Both the position numbers and the translations under genes were made by a program. From NCBI RefSeq assembly GCF_034259205.1, contig NZ_CP139487.1, positions 1,054,001 through 1,118,000 on the forward strand: a stretch of 64,000 nucleotides of DNA, read 5' to 3'. Below the pieces are notes generated by a model. The model was not told where the DNA came from and ran no database searches. It saw nothing but the letters and a program-made list of their open reading frames with translations. Below are positions 1 through 10,375 of this stretch, one piece after another (the first letter of the stretch is position 1; each line of letters opens with the position of its first letter). This stretch comes from Peredibacter starrii (GTDB lineage Bacteria; Bdellovibrionota; Bacteriovoracia; Bacteriovoracales; Bacteriovoracaceae).

Positions 1-2
1 GC

Positions 3-1010
3 TGGGAAAACCGTGATTTTAAGAATGAAGCACAAAAGTTAAAGGCCTGGGCGGTTTTTGAAACGAACTTCGGTTCTCTTGAAAAACTCCACGCTTCATT
101 CAAGCACTATATTGAGTATCCGGCCGATTGGTCGACCATCATTAAATATTCAGAGAGTGATAGTTATAGTTTTGAGTCTTCGCCAATTGATGTGGGGAGA
201 AAGATTCACGACGAACTTTTGATGATGAGTACTTCGGTGGTGTTCACGTCTGCGACCCTTGGAAACGCTTCAGGTGATTCTGGTGTTCAGGGTGTGGAGT
301 GGATGACGGGTTATACTTACTTAGCTCCTGAAAAACGTTTTAAAACCGGTCTCTATCTAGAGGCGGTGTACGATTATAAGAACAATTCAAAAGTGTATCT
401 GTGCCCGGATACCCGCAATATTTCGGACCCGCTCTTTGTGCCGGAACTTTTAGCGCAAGTGAACCCACTCATCACAAAACTCGGTGGTAAGACACTTCTT
501 CTTTTCTCTTCACGTCTTCGCTTTGAAGCGGCCAGTGAAATTATTCTTCGTGAATTTGAAGGCAAGATTCCGGTCTTCGTTCAAGGTCTTGGTAAAAACG
601 TGGTGGAAGAATTTAAAAAAGAGGAAGGCGCCATTTTGATCGGAATGGAGAGTTTCGGAGAGGGAATTGATATTCCGGGTGAGAAACTTTCATTCATCGT
701 GGTCGATAAAATTCCAGATGTTCGTCAGGATCTGGTGATTCAGAAACGTCGCGACTTTTTTGAATTCAAATTCGGAAACGAATTCAATGATTACTTCCTT
801 GCTCATCGTACTCGTTCACTACATCAAAAATTTGGACGTCTACTGCGCTCAGAAAAAGATCATGGGGCCATTTTGTTGGTGGATAACCGAGTGAAGAAAT
901 GGAAGGGCAATACGCTTAAGACTTTCCAGAAACTGATGGAGCCTTACCAGATTGTTTCAGTGCCGTTGAAAGACGCCACCGAGCAAATCGCCGACTATTT
1001 CAAAGTTTAG
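3..1010 (+). CDS. DinG/YoaA-family ATP-dependent DNA helicase, C-terminal part (5' truncated by window)
   Basis: The reading frame is open from the left edge, so this is the C-terminal third of a larger protein. It holds the second helicase lobe of the XPD/DinG superfamily 2 group: SATLG (motif III-like), LLLFSSR (motif IV), GMESFGEGIDIPG (motif V) and HQKFGRLLRSEKD (motif VI, the Q-x2-GR-x2-R arginine fingers). Members unwind 5'-tailed DNA, D-loops or R-loops with ATP, many using a 4Fe-4S domain that would lie upstream of the window. The stop overlaps the convergent gene by 4 nt. An internal GTG at 192 could be mistaken for a start, but coding sequence clearly continues upstream of it. The family is sure; DinG versus YoaA cannot be decided. 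Confidence 0.88.
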   Translation, partial: WENRDFKNEAQKLKAWAVFETNFGSLEKLHASFKHYIEYPADWSTIIKYSESDSYSFESSPIDVGRKIHDELLMMSTSVVFTSATLGNASGDSGVQGVEWMTGYTYLAPEKRFKTGLYLEAVYDYKNNSKVYLCPDTRNISDPLFVPELLAQVNPLITKLGGKTLLLFSSRLRFEAASEIILREFEGKIPVFVQGLGKNVVEEFKKEEGAILIGMESFGEGIDIPGEKLSFIVVDKIPDVRQDLVIQKRRDFFEFKFGNEFNDYFLAHRTRSLHQKFGRLLRSEKDHGAILLVDNRVKKWKGNTLKTFQKLMEPYQIVSVPLKDATEQIADYFKV

Positions 1011-1708
1011 ATATTCTTCTTTAAGTGTTTAATTACAATTCGCTGGTCCCCATGAGTAAGCTCATAGGGGATAGCGTAGTGCTTACTTAAATAAATGTTC
1101 ACGGGCTGTTCCGCGCCGGCATTTGATGTATCAAATTCATAGAGACACAAATGACTGGCGGATAGTGAATTATTATTCAATTTGTAATCTTGCATCTCGC
1201 GAGTCTTAAATTCCGCAAAAATGACTTTTTCTACCGGGGGGGCCTTATAGGTCCAGTCGTTATCGGAGCTAATAAGTGTAATGGGTGTCCTTCCCGTAAC
1301 ATCAAATTTCTTTGATAACGTAAATAATCCACTGGTGCTAACAGCGGGAGCAGTTAAATAGTGCTTGGCCCCGATGGTGCGGCCGAATTCCTGGGTCATC
1401 TGGGAATTTTGAAAAGTGTAGCTGAGTTCAAGGTTAGACAGGTCTACCTTATAAACTTCCTGTGCGTACTTATTACCAATCGATTTTTCAATTCTCACAA
1501 AATAAGGGACATAGTGCTGATTCATTTCGTACCGCACTAATATTTTGAGAAATTCACCGGTTTCAATTCGAGAAAGGACCTCGGCCGAGATTTGATAATT
1601 CTGTTGTTCAGGATAAAAAAGTAATTTGAAATTTTCTTGAGAGTAGTTTGTTCCATTCTGATAATACAGATAGGAGCCTTCCATTAAAATTTCAGTTAAT
1701 TGTGACAT
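1007..1708 (-). CDS. Hypothetical protein, 233 aa
   Basis: I do not recognise this protein. It has no signal peptide or membrane segment and is rich in Tyr, Asn, Thr and aliphatic residues in alternating patterns that suggest mostly beta structure. The start ATG at 1708 is followed by a soluble-looking N-terminus. It is transcribed away from nqr, with about 120 bp between the two starts, and ends 4 nt inside the helicase gene. The intergenic region carries a short perfect inverted repeat close to its start codon. No function is proposed. Confidence 0.6.
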   Translation of the reverse strand: MSQLTEILMEGSYLYYQNGTNYSQENFKLLFYPEQQNYQISAEVLSRIETGEFLKILVRYEMNQHYVPYFVRIEKSIGNKYAQEVYKVDLSNLELSYTFQNSQMTQEFGRTIGAKHYLTAPAVSTSGLFTLSKKFDVTGRTPITLISSDNDWTYKAPPVEKVIFAEFKTREMQDYKLNNNSLSASHLCLYEFDTSNAGAEQPVNIYLSKHYAIPYELTHGDQRIVIKHLKKNI

Positions 1709-1721
1709 AGTTTAATTTAAT

Positions 1722-1734
1722 CACGCACTGCGTG
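1722..1734. promoter_or_regulatory. 13-bp perfect inverted repeat, possible operator
   Basis: CACGCA-C-TGCGTG is a perfect palindrome around one central base. It lies 14 bp upstream of the leftward gene at 1708 and about 28 bp upstream of the predicted nqr -35 box. The position suits a repressor or activator site, but no regulator can be named. Confidence 0.3.
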
Positions 1735-1761
1735 TTTGTTGCAACTTATTCCTACTTTCAT

Positions 1762-1790
1762 TTGAGCATAGAAATAGAGAATGGTAAGAT
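1762..1790 (+). promoter_or_regulatory. Predicted sigma-70-type promoter of the nqr operon
   Basis: TTGAGC (1762-1767), a 17-bp spacer and TAAGAT (1785-1790) lie 38 bp upstream of nqrA. The nuo operon has the same layout (TTGAGT-17-TAAATT), which supports both. The nqrA ribosome-binding site AAGGA is at 1819-1823. Confidence 0.5.
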
Positions 1791-1828
1791 TAAAATTCGA
1801 TAATCTCTAGAATTTACGAAGGATTTCC

Positions 1829-3175
1829 ATGATCAAAACATCGAAAGGTTTGGACATTCCTATATCAGGAGCTCCAGCACAACAAATCTCGGCATCGAAA
1901 ACGGTCCGAACAGTGGCCCTCCTTGGTGAGGATTACAACGGGATGAAACCTACCATGTTGGTACAGGTGGGGGACAAGGTCCTTAAAGGTCAGCCGTTAT
2001 TTGAAGATAAAAAAACACCTGGAGTGTTTTTTACTGCTCCGGTTGCAGGCACTGTAAGAGAAATTAATCGAGGCGATAAACGTGTATTTCAATCTATTGT
2101 GATTGAGGTTCATGGCTTTGATCAAGTTCAGCTTAAGAGCTATAAGCACTCGGGTATTAATTCTTATTCGGCCGAGGATGTACGTAAGCTTTTGATTGAA
2201 TCAGGATTTTGGACATTCCTTAGAACAAGACCGTTCTCGAAAACTCCTGCTGTCGATTCAACTCCATCATCAATTTTTGTCAACGTCATGGATACAAATC
2301 CACTCGCTCCTGACACTGAAGTTATTGTTCGTGAACGCATGGAAGATTTTAAGGCCGGTGTCGAAGTTTTATCCCGTTTGGGCGTAAAAGTATTCGTTGT
2401 GACCCATCCTTCAAGCTCAGTAAACCTGACTGGTCTATCAAACGTAGTTCATGAAAAGTTCCAAGGTGCTCACCCTGCCGGTAACGTAGGAACTCATATT
2501 CACCACCTTGATCCGGTTTCGGCCACTAAGACCGTATGGCATGTAAATTATCAGGACACGATGGCGATAGGTCACCTTTTCACAACTGGGATCATCTCAA
2601 ATGAAAAGGTAATTTCAATTGCCGGACCGATGGCAAAATCTCCGCGCCTGATTAAGACCTTGAGAGGGGCGAGCATTTCTGATTTAACTCAAGACGAAGT
2701 AAAAGAGAATTCAGGGGTTCGTTTTGTATCTGGTTCAGTGTTAGGTGGACGCACGGCCAGCGGAGCTGTGAATTACCTTGGTCAATTCCATCAACAAGTC
2801 TCTCTTATTAAAGAGGGCCATTACCGTGAGTTCATGGGGTGGCAATCACCGGGCCTTAATAAATACTCTCTGAAAAACGTCTTCCTATCGAAGATCTTTC
2901 CAGGAAAGAAATTTAACTTTGATACAAATACTAACGGTTCACATCGTTCAATTGTTCCCATCGGATCATTTGAGCAAGTCATGCCGTTTGATATTCTTCC
3001 AACACAACTTCTTCGCTACCTCATGGTTCAACATTCAGACATGGCCATCAATTTAGGTGCGCTTGAACTGGATGAAGAAGATCTTGCACTTTGTACATTT
3101 GTTGACCCTTGTAAAAATGAATATGGCCCCGTTCTTCGTGCTAACTTGATGAAGATCGAGAAGGAAGGCATCTAA
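1829..3175 (+). CDS. nqrA: Na+-translocating NADH:quinone oxidoreductase subunit A
   Basis: NqrA is the cytoplasmic subunit of the six-subunit sodium-pumping NADH dehydrogenase and is implicated in ubiquinone binding. The 448-residue length and the N-terminus ([10 protein letters not shown]) are typical of the family. The N-terminal part resembles the biotinyl-lipoyl-like/RnfC-type fold, with [16 protein letters not shown] followed by FTAPVAGTV. It is first in the operon, has an AAGGA ribosome-binding site 5 bp before the ATG, and its stop overlaps the nqrB start by one base (TAATG). Confidence 0.96.
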   Translation: MIKTSKGLDIPISGAPAQQISASKTVRTVALLGEDYNGMKPTMLVQVGDKVLKGQPLFEDKKTPGVFFTAPVAGTVREINRGDKRVFQSIVIEVHGFDQVQLKSYKHSGINSYSAEDVRKLLIESGFWTFLRTRPFSKTPAVDSTPSSIFVNVMDTNPLAPDTEVIVRERMEDFKAGVEVLSRLGVKVFVVTHPSSSVNLTGLSNVVHEKFQGAHPAGNVGTHIHHLDPVSATKTVWHVNYQDTMAIGHLFTTGIISNEKVISIAGPMAKSPRLIKTLRGASISDLTQDEVKENSGVRFVSGSVLGGRTASGAVNYLGQFHQQVSLIKEGHYREFMGWQSPGLNKYSLKNVFLSKIFPGKKFNFDTNTNGSHRSIVPIGSFEQVMPFDILPTQLLRYLMVQHSDMAINLGALELDEEDLALCTFVDPCKNEYGPVLRANLMKIEKEGI

Positions 3176-4374
3176 TGAAATTCCTTGAACACTTTTTAGA
3201 AAGTAAAAAACCTCTGTTTGAAAAAGGTGGAAAGCTGGAAAAGTTTTATCCCCTTTATGAAGCACTAGATACTTTCGTATACACTCCGGACAGTGTCACT
3301 AAAACCACTGCTCACGTACGTGACGGACTTGATCTGAAGCGTACGATGTTCACAGTGGTGATCGCACTTATCCCTTGTATCCTGATGGCACTCTACAATA
3401 CTGGCTATCAAGCTCACCTGGTACTTGAAACAGGTAAGTATGTGGCGACAGGGTGGAGACACGATATCTTCACTTCTCTGGGACTTGTCCATGATCCGGC
3501 CAGTGTTGTGGCCAATATGGTTTATGGTCTTCTTTTCCTTCTACCTATTTTTTTAGTGTGTAATATCACCGGCGGTATCGTCGAAGTGGTGTTCGCCTCG
3601 ATCAGAAAGCATGAAGTGAATGAAGGATTTCTAGTCACCGGTTGGCTGATTCCTCTCATCGTTCCACCTACAATGCCCCTTTGGCAGATCGCCATCGGTA
3701 CTGCTTTCGGAGTTATCTTCGGTAAAGAAGTATTTGGCGGAACTGGTAAGAACATTTTCAACCCGGCCCTTATGGCCCGTGCCTTTTTGTTCTTTGCTTA
3801 CCCGGCGCAAATTTCAGGAGATCAACCATGGGTCGCGGTCGATGGTTTCTCTGGAGCAACTGCCCTTTCACAAGTGGCCTCTGGGGGGATTGAAAATCTA
3901 AAAATATCTTGGATGGACGCATTTCTTGGTCTTCAAGCTGGATCAATGGGTGAGACCTCGGAGCTTGCCTGCTTAATCGGCGCTGTGATTCTCATTGGAA
4001 CTGGGATTGGTTCATGGAGAATTATGCTGGCCTGCTTGATCGGTTTCATCGGTATGACTTCGATCTTCAATGCGATTGGTTCAACTACAAATCCAATGTT
4101 CAATGTTCCTGTGGCCTGGCAACTAGTGCTTGGTTCGTTCGCTTTCGGTGCCGTATTCATGGCAACAGATCCTGTGTCTGCTTCAATGACAAATACAGGG
4201 AAGTGGATTTACGGAATTCTGATCGGGATGTTGGGAGTTCTGATTCGTGTGGCGAATCCGGCCTATCCGGAAGGATGGATGCTTGCGATTCTTTTCATGA
4301 ACGCATTCTCTCCGACGATCGATTTCTTTGTTATGAAAGCAAATATTAAAAGAAGGATGGCACGCAATGTCTGA
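3175..4374 (+). CDS. nqrB: Na+-translocating NADH:quinone oxidoreductase subunit B
   Basis: This 399-residue multi-pass membrane protein carries a covalent FMN and is central to the Na+ channel. The flavinylation motif is visible as [11 protein letters not shown] (about residues 222-232), where the Thr receives FMN from ApbE. Several hydrophobic helices occur from residue 60 to the C-terminus. It overlaps nqrA by 1 nt and nqrC by 8 nt, so translation is probably coupled. Length and motifs match the family, and nothing appears degenerate. Confidence 0.96.
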   Translation: MKFLEHFLESKKPLFEKGGKLEKFYPLYEALDTFVYTPDSVTKTTAHVRDGLDLKRTMFTVVIALIPCILMALYNTGYQAHLVLETGKYVATGWRHDIFTSLGLVHDPASVVANMVYGLLFLLPIFLVCNITGGIVEVVFASIRKHEVNEGFLVTGWLIPLIVPPTMPLWQIAIGTAFGVIFGKEVFGGTGKNIFNPALMARAFLFFAYPAQISGDQPWVAVDGFSGATALSQVASGGIENLKISWMDAFLGLQAGSMGETSELACLIGAVILIGTGIGSWRIMLACLIGFIGMTSIFNAIGSTTNPMFNVPVAWQLVLGSFAFGAVFMATDPVSASMTNTGKWIYGILIGMLGVLIRVANPAYPEGWMLAILFMNAFSPTIDFFVMKANIKRRMARNV

Positions 4375-5137
4375 ATCTCCTAAACGTACCCTTCTTGTTG
4401 CAACAGTTCTATGTGGAGTTTGCTCGGTTCTAGTTGCAGGAGCGTACGTGGCGCTTAAGCCAAAACAAGATTTTAACCGTGATATTGATTTCAAAAAGAA
4501 TATCCTGATGTCGGCCGGGCTTCTTGGTCAGGGCACAGACGTCAATGAAACTTTCAAGCAAGTTGAGCCCATCGTGGTCGACCTTGAGACCGGTAAAATG
4601 GCCGAAGGAATTGATCCTAAGTCCTTTGATCAGTCCAAGGCAGATAAAGATCCTCAATATAATGAGAACCTTTCTCAGTCGGAAGATAAGGCCGGAATCA
4701 AGCGCATCTCTCGTTTACAGAAAGTCTATCTGGTAAAAAAAGATGGAGCGATCGATCAGATTGTTCTGCATATTTACGGAAAGGGACTTTGGTCAACGAT
4801 GAAAGGTTTCTTGTCTCTGGATAAGGACACAACGACTGTTCGTGGATTCAATTTCTATTCACATGCTGAAACTCCGGGATTAGGCGGTGAAGTTGATAAT
4901 CCAAAATGGATTTCTCAGTGGCCCGGTAAGAAAGTTTTCTCTGATAACTTCGAAGCGGCAGTGGACGTAGTCAAAGGCAATGTTGATCCGAATTCTCCGG
5001 GGGCCGAGCATAAAATTGATGGTCTTTCTGGTGCTACCCTGACTTCAGTGGGTGTTGAGAATACTTTCACATTTTGGCTGTCTGACAAAGGTTACGCAAA
5101 ATTCCTAACGAACGTTAGAAATGGAGAAATCCAATGA
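4367..5137 (+). CDS. nqrC: Na+-translocating NADH:quinone oxidoreductase subunit C
   Basis: NqrC is anchored by one N-terminal helix (about residues 7-27) and exposes an FMN-binding domain in the periplasm. The covalent FMN site is [12 protein letters not shown] near residue 220 (S-G-A-T-x-T-S). [14 protein letters not shown] is the conserved FMN-domain segment upstream of it. It overlaps nqrB by 8 nt and nqrD by 4 nt. Length (256 aa) is standard. Confidence 0.96.
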   Translation: MSESPKRTLLVATVLCGVCSVLVAGAYVALKPKQDFNRDIDFKKNILMSAGLLGQGTDVNETFKQVEPIVVDLETGKMAEGIDPKSFDQSKADKDPQYNENLSQSEDKAGIKRISRLQKVYLVKKDGAIDQIVLHIYGKGLWSTMKGFLSLDKDTTTVRGFNFYSHAETPGLGGEVDNPKWISQWPGKKVFSDNFEAAVDVVKGNVDPNSPGAEHKIDGLSGATLTSVGVENTFTFWLSDKGYAKFLTNVRNGEIQ

Positions 5138-5751
5138 AAACAAAAGAACTCTTATTTGATCCTGTCGTAAAGAACAACCCGATCGCACTTCAGATCCTGG
5201 GAATTTGTTCGGCCCTTGCCGTAACATCACAGCTTAAGCAGGCCGTGATCATGGGCGTGGCAGTTATGATCGTAACTGGTGTATCAAGCGCCATGGTGGC
5301 GATGATCAGAAACACGATTCCTAACTCGATCCGAATTATTGTTCAGATGACGGTCGCCGCTTCAGCGGTAATCATCGCTGACCAGGTGTTGAAGGCGTAT
5401 TTCTTTGATGTCTCTAAGCAAATGTCGGTTTACATCGGTCTCATCATTACAAACTGTATTGTGATGGGTCGTATGGAAGGCTTCGCCATGAAAAACGGCC
5501 CTTGGGCAAGTTTTCTGGACGGCGTAGGTAACGGATTCGGTTATGCCGTTCTCCTTCTTTGCGTGGGCGTGTTTCGTGAGCTTTTTGGTTCAGGCAAACT
5601 GTTTGGCATTTCGATTCTCCCGCTGACAACTGAGGGCGGATGGTATCAGTCGAATGGTCTTCTACTTTTACCTCCGAGCGCGTTCTTTATTATCGGGATT
5701 CTGATCTGGATTCTAAGAACCTTCAGACCTGAACAAGTTGAAAAAGAGTAG
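5134..5751 (+). CDS. nqrD: Na+-translocating NADH:quinone oxidoreductase subunit D
   Basis: A 205-residue six-helix membrane protein homologous to RnfE. With NqrE it forms the inverted-repeat pair that holds the intramembrane Fe-S cluster. It contains the conserved [13 protein letters not shown] segment, whose Cys is a cluster ligand in the family. The start ATG overlaps the nqrC stop (ATGA). It is followed by nqrE after 7 bp. Confidence 0.96.
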   Translation: MKTKELLFDPVVKNNPIALQILGICSALAVTSQLKQAVIMGVAVMIVTGVSSAMVAMIRNTIPNSIRIIVQMTVAASAVIIADQVLKAYFFDVSKQMSVYIGLIITNCIVMGRMEGFAMKNGPWASFLDGVGNGFGYAVLLLCVGVFRELFGSGKLFGISILPLTTEGGWYQSNGLLLLPPSAFFIIGILIWILRTFRPEQVEKE

Positions 5752-5758
5752 GTGACCC

Positions 5759-6370
5759 ATGTTTGAAGAATATTTAAGCTTATTTGTTAAGTCTGTTTTT
5801 ATTGAGAATATGGCCTTGGCCTTTTTCCTTGGGATGTGTACCTTTCTGGCACTTTCAAAGAAAGTTGAAACGGCCCTAGGTCTGGGTATTGCGGTCATTT
5901 TCGTACAGGCAGTAACAGTTCCTGCAAACAACCTGGTGTATAACTATCTTCTTCGTGAAGGTGCTCTTGCCTGGGCCGGTTTTCCTGAAGTGGACCTTTC
6001 TTTCCTTGGTCTTATTTCATACATCGGTGTCGTGGCGGCGATCGTTCAGATTCTAGAAATGGTTTTGGATAAATATGTTCCGTCGCTTTACAACGCTCTT
6101 GGAATTTTCCTTCCATTGATTACCGTGAACTGTGCCATCTTAGGTGGATCACTATTCATGGTTGAGCGTGACTACAATTTTGGTCATTCAGTTGTGTATG
6201 GAGTTGGTTCCGGTGCCGGCTGGGCGCTTGCGATTGTGGCCCTGGCAGGCATTCGTGAAAAAATGGCCTACTCTGATGTTCCTGCAGGATTACGTGGTCT
6301 TGGGATTACATTTATCACTGTAGGTCTGATGGCGATTGTGTTTATGGCTTTCGCTGGCATTCAACTCTAA
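5759..6370 (+). CDS. nqrE: Na+-translocating NADH:quinone oxidoreductase subunit E
   Basis: The 203-residue membrane partner of NqrD, homologous to RnfA, with about six hydrophobic helices and the conserved [12 protein letters not shown] segment that supplies the second Cys of the intramembrane cluster. NqrE differs from RnfA in lying directly between nqrD and nqrF, as seen here. Intact by length and motif. Confidence 0.96.
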   Translation: MFEEYLSLFVKSVFIENMALAFFLGMCTFLALSKKVETALGLGIAVIFVQAVTVPANNLVYNYLLREGALAWAGFPEVDLSFLGLISYIGVVAAIVQILEMVLDKYVPSLYNALGIFLPLITVNCAILGGSLFMVERDYNFGHSVVYGVGSGAGWALAIVALAGIREKMAYSDVPAGLRGLGITFITVGLMAIVFMAFAGIQL

Positions 6371-6385
6371 GGCAAGGTTAAGACA

Positions 6386-7612
6386 ATGAATGAAATTTTA
6401 TTAGCAGTGACCATGTTTACCGGAGTGATTCTTCTTCTTGTTGTAATCATTCTTGTGGCACGTTCAAAACTAGTTTCAACCGGTAATATCAAAATCAATA
6501 TCAATGATGAGAAAGATGTGAGCCTTCCGGGCGGAGGTAAACTCCTGACGGCACTTGCCTCTGAAAAAATCTTCTTATCTTCTGCTTGTGGCGGAGGTGG
6601 GACCTGCGGCCAGTGTAAAGTGATTGTGAATGCAGGTGGGGGAGATATTCTTCCTACTGAGCTATCTCACATCAATAAACGTCAGGCCAAAGAAGGAATG
6701 CGTCTGGCGTGTCAGGTGACATGTAAGCAAGATCTTAAAATCCATGTACCGGAAGAAGTTTTCGGAGTTAAAAAGTGGAAGTGTAAAGTTCGTTCTAACG
6801 ATAACGTTGCCACTTTCATTAAAGAGCTTGTTTTGGAACTTCCTGCCGGCGAATCTGTTCCTTTCAGAGCTGGTGGATTCATTCAAATCGAACGTCCGGC
6901 GGGTCTTGATATCGATTTTAAAAATTTTGATATCCAGCCAGAATATCGAGAAGACTGGGATAAGTTTAATCTTTGGCAATATCACTCAAAAGTGGAAGAT
7001 GAAACAATTCGTGCTTACTCGATGGCCAACTATCCTGAAGAGCATGGAATCATCATGCTGAACGTTCGTATCGCGACTCCGCATCCAAAGGCCCCGGCCG
7101 GAACACCTCCTGGGAAAATGTCATCGTACATCTTCAATCTGAAAGCAGGAGATGAAGTGACAATTTCTGGTCCATTCGGAGAGTTCTTCGCGCGCGAAAC
7201 GAAGAAAGAAATGATCTTCGTAGGTGGTGGTGCAGGTATGGCGCCGATGCGTTCTCATATCTTTGATCAATTCCGTCGCATCAAAACTGATCGTAAAGCG
7301 TCTTTCTGGTACGGTGCTCGTTCTGTTCGTGAGATGTTCTACGTTGAAGATTTCGATGCCATTCAAAAAGAAAATCCAAACTTCAAATGGCATGTGGCAC
7401 TTTCAGAGCCACAACCAAATGACAACTGGACCGGTTACACAGGGTTTATTCATAATGTCCTTTTTGAGCAGTACCTGAAAAATCATCCTGCTCCGGAAGA
7501 TTGTGAATACTATCTTTGTGGACCTCCGATCATGAACCAGTCTGTGATCAACATGCTCCTTTCACTGGGTGTAGAGCGTGAAGATATTATGCTGGATGAT
7601 TTCGGGGGCTAG
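6386..7612 (+). CDS. nqrF: Na+-translocating NADH:quinone oxidoreductase subunit F
   Basis: NqrF is the electron entry point: it oxidises NADH and passes electrons through FAD and a 2Fe-2S cluster. The order is one N-terminal membrane helix (about 3-25), a plant-type ferredoxin domain with cluster ligands C68, C74, C77 and C109, an FAD-binding barrel with RAYSMANYP, and an NAD-binding domain with [12 protein letters not shown] and the C-terminal YYLCGPP. The length of 408 aa is standard. The apbE gene starts inside its 3' end. Confidence 0.96.
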   Translation: MNEILLAVTMFTGVILLLVVIILVARSKLVSTGNIKININDEKDVSLPGGGKLLTALASEKIFLSSACGGGGTCGQCKVIVNAGGGDILPTELSHINKRQAKEGMRLACQVTCKQDLKIHVPEEVFGVKKWKCKVRSNDNVATFIKELVLELPAGESVPFRAGGFIQIERPAGLDIDFKNFDIQPEYREDWDKFNLWQYHSKVEDETIRAYSMANYPEEHGIIMLNVRIATPHPKAPAGTPPGKMSSYIFNLKAGDEVTISGPFGEFFARETKKEMIFVGGGAGMAPMRSHIFDQFRRIKTDRKASFWYGARSVREMFYVEDFDAIQKENPNFKWHVALSEPQPNDNWTGYTGFIHNVLFEQYLKNHPAPEDCEYYLCGPPIMNQSVINMLLSLGVEREDIMLDDFGG

Positions 7613-8624
7613 TATAAAGCTGACTCTTCTTCTGGTAGGCTGCCTCTTTTTCGGGGGCTGCCTACTTCAGAATACTCCTTCTTCTCTTCAGGAAATCCGT
7701 GGCGAAATTTTCGGATCCTACTTCCACATAAAGTATCATGGTGATTTGAAGCGAGAGGTCCTGGAAAAAGACCTCAACATTTTTTTCGAAGAATTCAATC
7801 AAGAATTCTCGACCTATCGAAATAATTCCGTCATTAGTACTTTCAATCGAATTCCGGTCAACACCAAGTTTTTGGTGTCGCCTCGCTTTATTGAAATGCT
7901 GAAGCTGGCCCGGAAGTTTCACGATGAGACTGGAGGCGCATTTGATCCTACTTTAGGGCCCTTGATTAAGGCCTGGGGATTCGGGGGAGGCTCTAAGGGG
8001 AAAGAACCTGATCAGGCGACGATCAATAAAATCATGGCCGATATCGGCTTTAAATATCTTCATTGGGACGAGACCAAACTGCAGGTTTGGAAAACAAAGA
8101 ACGTAAATCTCGATATCAACGCGTTTGCTCCCGGATGGGCCGCGGATTTAATCGGCGAGTTTTTCGAAAACCGAGGCGTCCAAAATTATATGGTAGATAT
8201 CAGTGGGGAAATTTTGTTTAAAGGTACCAAGCCCCAAGGTGAGAATTGGGTGGCAGGGATTGAGAGACCTTCTCCTCAGCATGCTGAGGCCGTTCAAATG
8301 GCCTTTAAGATCAAAGACCAGGCCATTGCGACTTCAGGGAATTATCGACAGTTCTATGATCATAATGGTGAAAGACGTTCTCATATCATTGATCCTAAAA
8401 CGGGAAGACCCGTTCACCATTCCATTGCTTCGGCCTCGGTCCTGGCCAGCACGGCCGCCGCTGCGGATGCCTGGGGGACGGCCATGATGGTATTGGGTAA
8501 AGAAGGGATTGAAATAGCTGAGAAGCGTGGTTATAAGGTCTATTTACTAGAAGCACATTCAAAGACTTATGCAGAATTTATGTCGAATGGAATGCAAGCT
8601 TATCTAGAGGCCTATCGACTCTGA
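7578..8624 (+). CDS. apbE: FAD:protein FMN transferase, ApbE family lipoprotein
   Basis: ApbE attaches FMN from FAD to a Thr in NqrB and NqrC, so it is the maturation enzyme of the operon. Family features include the [12 protein letters not shown] block, the [12 protein letters not shown] region, [11 protein letters not shown] and [12 protein letters not shown]. The N-terminus has a lipoprotein-type signal with Cys residues in LLLVGC and FFGGC. The frame starts at a GTG at 7578 inside nqrF; an ATG at 7596 is an equally possible start. Either way the gene overlaps nqrF, which suggests coupling. Confidence 0.93.
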   Translation: MKILCWMISGASIKLTLLLVGCLFFGGCLLQNTPSSLQEIRGEIFGSYFHIKYHGDLKREVLEKDLNIFFEEFNQEFSTYRNNSVISTFNRIPVNTKFLVSPRFIEMLKLARKFHDETGGAFDPTLGPLIKAWGFGGGSKGKEPDQATINKIMADIGFKYLHWDETKLQVWKTKNVNLDINAFAPGWAADLIGEFFENRGVQNYMVDISGEILFKGTKPQGENWVAGIERPSPQHAEAVQMAFKIKDQAIATSGNYRQFYDHNGERRSHIIDPKTGRPVHHSIASASVLASTAAAADAWGTAMMVLGKEGIEIAEKRGYKVYLLEAHSKTYAEFMSNGMQAYLEAYRL

Positions 8625-8664
8625 TTCTGATACAATTTTTTCGGGTTAGGCCCACGGAGATTTG

Positions 8665-8865
8665 ATGGAAACTTTAATTTTTACGCTGGGAATTTTTTTA
8701 ACTGCAATCCTGGTTATGTCAGTTGGGATTCTCTTTAAACGTAAACCTATCCAGGGTTCTTGTGGTGGGATTGCAAATCTTATGGGAAGCTGCGACATTT
8801 GTGAAAAACGATCAGATTGCTTCGACAAACTAAAGGCGTCAGATTGCGCTACTGACTGCCACTAA
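8665..8865 (+). CDS. nqrM: Na+-NQR maturation factor NqrM
   Basis: NqrM is a small membrane protein that helps deliver iron for the intramembrane cluster of NqrD/NqrE. The 66-residue product has one N-terminal helix (about 3-22) and then the family hallmark KRKPIQGSCGGI, followed by the Cys-rich tail GSCDICEKRSDC. The ATG at 8665 is chosen over a TTG just before it because CACGGAG lies 6-7 bp upstream. With apbE directly before it, the operon carries both known dedicated NQR maturation genes. Confidence 0.93.
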   Translation: METLIFTLGIFLTAILVMSVGILFKRKPIQGSCGGIANLMGSCDICEKRSDCFDKLKASDCATDCH

Positions 8866-8879
8866 TTAATTTCCTATTG

Positions 8880-8911
8880 CCTCCGTGGTCTCTCAAAAAG
8901 ATGCATGGAGG
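8880..8911 (+). promoter_or_regulatory. Hairpin that would pair with the ribosome-binding site of the next gene
   Basis: CCTCCGTG (8880-8887) can pair over 8 bp, with one G-U pair, with CATGGAGG (8904-8911), which contains the GGAGG Shine-Dalgarno sequence of the small gene starting at 8917. Such a structure would lower translation until opened. This is a prediction from complementarity only. Confidence 0.35.
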
Positions 8912-8916
8912 TACCT

Positions 8917-9249
8917 ATGCCTAATATCGAAAATCCAGAAAAAGAAAAAGATTCTTTGAATTCTCTTAACTATAACGATCGATTAGATGGTTATGGCTTT
9001 GGCGAATCAGAGTCCCAAGACGCTGATCAGGATTATGAGCGGGACCCTCATTTTACGCATCATTGCATTGATCTTGGTGAAGGTTATCGAAAGCATAAAA
9101 ACGAGCCTTTCACCAAAGACGAAAGTGGGCTTCGTAATCAATATGGGCCAGTTGATCAGTATAGTTTTAGGGACGTTTACCTGCCTGACAGAACTGAGAA
9201 AATTCATCCCTGGATCCGAATTAAAAATTACTTAACTCGAAAGAAATAA
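8917..9249 (+). CDS. Hypothetical small hydrophilic protein, 110 aa
   Basis: Not recognised. It is highly charged and polar, with an acidic first half, several His residues in the middle (DPHFTHHCIDLGEGY) and a basic C-terminus ending in RKK; there is no signal or membrane segment. The ATG at 8917 is preferred over an in-frame ATG at 8905 because GGAGG sits 5 bp upstream of it. It lies between nqrM and nuo, in the same orientation, with a hairpin directly after it. Confidence 0.6.
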   Translation: MPNIENPEKEKDSLNSLNYNDRLDGYGFGESESQDADQDYERDPHFTHHCIDLGEGYRKHKNEPFTKDESGLRNQYGPVDQYSFRDVYLPDRTEKIHPWIRIKNYLTRKK

Positions 9250-9264
9250 ATTCTGGATGGAAGT

Positions 9265-9290
9265 AGATTGTTTGGTAGTTCAAACAATCT
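9265..9290 (+). terminator. Strong hairpin after the nqr region, probable terminator
   Basis: AGATTGTTTG and CAAACAATCT form a perfect 10-bp stem with a 6-nt loop, 16 bp past the preceding stop and just upstream of the nuo promoter. The downstream sequence is only moderately T-rich, so termination may be partial. Confidence 0.5.
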
Positions 9291-9309
9291 TCTGCAATCT
9301 TAATGTTCA

Positions 9310-9338
9310 TTGAGTTTGTATCCTGCGGGTGCTAAATT
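9310..9338 (+). promoter_or_regulatory. Predicted sigma-70-type promoter of the nuo operon
   Basis: TTGAGT (9310-9315), a 17-bp spacer and TAAATT (9333-9338) lie 31 bp before nuoA. A TTG start at 9310 would place the coding region over this promoter, which supports the downstream ATG at 9370 as the real nuoA start. Confidence 0.55.
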
Positions 9339-9369
9339 ATGGCCATTCATTTTTTCCCACAGGGTGCTT

Positions 9370-9759
9370 ATGTCTCTTCCAATCGAAGGTTCGTTGAATT
9401 ATTTGGCCGTATTGATCTTGATGATCATCGCGGTTGTGTTGTCAGTAGTAATTATCGGTTTGAACAAATTGACCGGTAGAAAGCCATCAGAAATCACGCG
9501 TAAAAAGTACGACACGTACGAGTGTGGTGTGGGGTATGAAGGGAGTGCTCACCAGCAGTTCTCTGTTCGTTACTACCTCATTGGTATCATCTTCCTCCTG
9601 TTCGATGTTGAAGTTGTATTCATGTATCCATGGACCCTTGCTTATCAAACTTATTTAAAATCTGGCCCAGTTATCCTGTTGGAAATGGGACTTTTCTTCG
9701 CGCTTCTCCTAGGCGGGTATTTCTACCTTCGTCTACGTGGCGCCTTGAACTGGGATTAG
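9370..9759 (+). CDS. nuoA: NADH:quinone oxidoreductase (complex I) subunit A
   Basis: NuoA is a three-helix membrane subunit beside the quinone channel. The 129-residue product has helices at about 10-32, 72-92 and 100-120 and the conserved loop [11 protein letters not shown] followed by [18 protein letters not shown]. The ATG at 9370 has CACAGGG 5 bp upstream. It is the first gene of a 14-gene operon in canonical order. Confidence 0.96.
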   Translation: MSLPIEGSLNYLAVLILMIIAVVLSVVIIGLNKLTGRKPSEITRKKYDTYECGVGYEGSAHQQFSVRYYLIGIIFLLFDVEVVFMYPWTLAYQTYLKSGPVILLEMGLFFALLLGGYFYLRLRGALNWD

Positions 9760-9769
9760 GAGCATATTT

Positions 9770-10375
9770 ATGTCAAAAGACGGAAGTTCATTTTTCTTTC
9801 CAACGCTTCTTAGTGAAGCAGCCAAGTGGGCCCAAAAGAACTCACTATGGCCAATGACCTTTGGTACCTCTTGTTGTGGTATCGAAATGATGACGACGAT
9901 TGGTACGACTTACGACCTTTCTCGTTTCGGTGCAGAGGTTGTGCGTTTCTCTCCTCGTCAGGCAGACATGCTGATCGTGGCAGGAACAATCACAACTAAA
10001 ATGGCGCCGGTTCTTCGTACGATCTACGATCAAATGCTTGAGCCTAAATGGGTTATCGCAATGGGTGCTTGTTCATCTTCAGGCGGTATCTTTGATACTT
10101 ATTCAGTTCTTCAAGGGATTGATGAAATCATGCCAGTGGATGTTTATGTTCCGGGCTGTCCTCCAATTCCAGAAGGTCTTATTCACGCAGTAATGCACCT
10201 TCAGGGAATCATCGATAACGGTCTTGAAAGAAGACCGGCAGAGCGTCCGACTTTCGACGATGCGATGAATGCTATGACCTTCCGTAAAGGTGTTGGTTAT
10301 GACATCAAAGCAAACTTCGTTATGTCTCAGGACTACATCGATGAGCAGAAGAAAATGAAACAGGAGCAAAAGTAA
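9770..10375 (+). CDS. nuoB: Complex I subunit B, binds cluster N2
   Basis: NuoB holds the terminal 4Fe-4S cluster N2 that reduces quinone. All four ligands are present: tandem C35-C36 in TSCCGIEM, C101 in GACSSSGG and C130 in [10 protein letters not shown]. The length of 201 aa is normal. This intact copy is the reference for the degenerate NuoB-like gene at 43.5 kb. The stop overlaps the nuoC start. Confidence 0.97.
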   Translation: MSKDGSSFFFPTLLSEAAKWAQKNSLWPMTFGTSCCGIEMMTTIGTTYDLSRFGAEVVRFSPRQADMLIVAGTITTKMAPVLRTIYDQMLEPKWVIAMGACSSSGGIFDTYSVLQGIDEIMPVDVYVPGCPPIPEGLIHAVMHLQGIIDNGLERRPAERPTFDDAMNAMTFRKGVGYDIKANFVMSQDYIDEQKKMKQEQK

